Positions 6,310 to 6,710 of a DNA stretch of 6,710 nucleotides are shown in pieces; the stretch's first letter is position 1; each line of letters opens with the position of its first letter. The position numbers and the translations under genes were made by a program. The notes beneath the pieces are model-generated. The model did not search any database. It saw nothing but the letters and a program-made list of their open reading frames with translations, and was not told the DNA's origin. Source of the stretch: Flavonifractor avistercoris (GTDB taxonomy: Bacteria > Bacillota > Clostridia > Oscillospirales > Oscillospiraceae); the NCBI GenBank assembly GCA_019119085.1, contig DWXT01000071.1:1-6710 (forward strand). The letters run 5' to 3'.

Positions 6310-6331
6310 CGGCGGGGGTGCGGCCTGGCAA
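6302..6331 (-). promoter_or_regulatory. Sigma-A type promoter of the right hydrolase gene
   Basis: On the minus strand, TTGCCA (6331-6326) and TACAAT (6307-6302) have an 18-bp spacer, the same geometry as the paralogue's promoter. The spacer is GC-rich and the -35 is one base off consensus. The leader would be about 27 nt. Confidence 0.6.
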
Positions 6332-6370
6332 GGCACAATATTTTCCTTTATTCAAACTTTTTTTACTTTC

Positions 6371-6396
6371 TGTAGGTTTGTCAAACATATTGGACA
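6371..6396. repeat. Probable terminal inverted repeat of the insertion sequence
   Basis: The 26 bases run from TGTAGG to TTGGACA and include the transposase stop codon (6381-6383). A terminal repeat is predicted from the TGT end and from its position at the end of the transposase frame; its partner is not in the window. The minus strand contains a perfect TTGACA (6384-6379) facing outward towards the hydrolase gene. Confidence 0.45.
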
Positions 6397-6710
6397 GTGA
6401 ATTCGTTCGGAGAAAGCCAACTAAGCGGTCTCATGGGGAAGTTGTTGGAGCGGCGGTTGTGGACAGCGAGCTGTCTGGCGAAGTCCTCCAGCGAGTAAAA
6501 GCTGCGGCAGGAATAGAAGCGTTTCTGATCCTCGCGGTGGCTGCGCTCCACTTTACCGTTGTGGCGAGGTGTATAGGGGCGGATGAGCTTGTGGCGGATA
6601 CCCAGATGGGCGGCGGTGGTCTCAAACAAAGTAGGGAGATCCCGCTTGCTGCTGGAGAAACGATTGGTAAATTCAAAGCCATTATCCGTCTGGACGCATT
6701 CCACGCGGAT
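6381..6710 (-). CDS. IS481-type transposase, C-terminal part (5' end outside window)
   Basis: 109 residues of a DDE integrase-fold transposase are visible and the frame is open to the right edge (it reads IRVECVQTDNGFEFTNRF from the edge). The second catalytic Asp is in QTDNGFEF. The catalytic Glu is in PRHNGKVERSHREDQKRFY, and the family-typical YSLEDFARQLAVHNRRSNNF and PMRPLSWLSPNEF follow. The first Asp and the N-terminal helix-turn-helix lie beyond the edge. It catalyses cut/copy transposition of its own element. No stop or frameshift is seen in the visible part, so the copy may be intact. The VQTDNG, GIRHKLIRPYTPRHNGKVER and FPMRPL signatures favour IS481 over other IS3-like groups. Confidence 0.92.
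   Translation of the reverse strand: MRVECVQTDNGFEFTNRFSSSKRDLPTLFETTAAHLGIRHKLIRPYTPRHNGKVERSHREDQKRFYSCRSFYSLEDFARQLAVHNRRSNNFPMRPLSWLSPNEFTVQYV

Larger units (their letters stand above)
6371..6710 (-). mobile_element. 3' end of an IS481-type insertion sequence, continuing past the right edge
   Basis: The segment holds the C-terminal part of a DDE transposase whose stop codon lies within the last ~13 bp of the element. The outer end is probably at 6371, where the plus strand begins TGTAGGTTTGTCAAACATA, with the TGT terminus usual for IS3/IS481-type elements. The left end and the target duplication are outside the window, so the boundary is inferred. Confidence 0.65.

Noticed and set aside
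6269..6388. Upstream extension of the right hydrolase by 40 residues
   Set aside because: It would bury the signal peptide, translate the promoter and operator, and begin inside the insertion-sequence end. ATG 6268 has its own ribosome binding site and a normal signal peptide.
5363..6400. 345-codon open frame on the plus strand opposite the right hydrolase
   Set aside because: It is antisense to a gene with signal peptide, two domains and catalytic residues. Its composition is a GC-rich shadow (Gly/Arg/His/Pro) and it crosses the terminator and the insertion-sequence end.

Overview
The window is a stretch of GC-rich bacterial chromosome. All convincing genes lie on the minus strand, so transcription runs from right to left. 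The gene set points to a low-complexity-envelope, spore-forming Firmicute: an FtsK/SpoIIIE DNA pump, undecaprenyl pyrophosphate phosphatase, and two secreted SleB/CwlJ-type hydrolases fused to copper-amine-oxidase-like N-terminal ('stalk') domains. High GC with AT-rich intergenic promoters, strong AGGAGG ribosome binding sites and GTG/TTG starts suggest a high-GC clostridial lineage such as Oscillospiraceae (Flavonifractor/Oscillibacter-like). That placement is inferred from protein style and composition, not from a search.

Layout from right to left, in the direction of transcription. At 6710-6371 is the 3' end of an IS481-type insertion sequence: the C-terminal part of its DDE transposase plus a probable terminal repeat. 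It stops about 40 bp upstream of the promoter of the first hydrolase gene (5465-6268). This gene ends in its own hairpin terminator (5420-5457). A paralogous hydrolase gene follows (4398-5213), with its own promoter and a very strong terminator (4354-4382). Then come uppP (3367-4218), ftsK/spoIIIE (605-3256), a GNAT acetyltransferase (168-575) and the first ~36 codons of a class I SAM-dependent methyltransferase. The methyltransferase frame runs out of homology and into an A-run plus terminator stem at the left edge. No terminator is visible between uppP and ftsK. The GNAT frame starts before or just after the ftsK stop, and the methyltransferase start lies 3 nt after the GNAT stop, so the last three are probably co-transcribed.

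The most interesting signal is regulatory. The two hydrolase genes carry nearly identical promoters: -35, 18-bp spacer, TACAAT. In both, the -10 and start region is overlaid by a tandem TGTAAC-N5-TGTAAC repeat with an 11-bp period. This exactly fits the published WalR (YycF) consensus TGTWAH-N5-TGTWAH, the response regulator of cell-wall hydrolase genes in Firmicutes. The window therefore looks like a small envelope-maintenance neighbourhood: two predicted co-regulated peptidoglycan hydrolases next to the lipid-carrier recycling phosphatase and the septal/forespore DNA translocase. A second unexplained structure is a 16-bp perfect inverted repeat (extendable to 21 bp with a 2-nt bulge) inside the interdomain linker of the right-hand hydrolase. 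I see no CRISPR array, tRNA, rRNA or wholly novel defence-type system.
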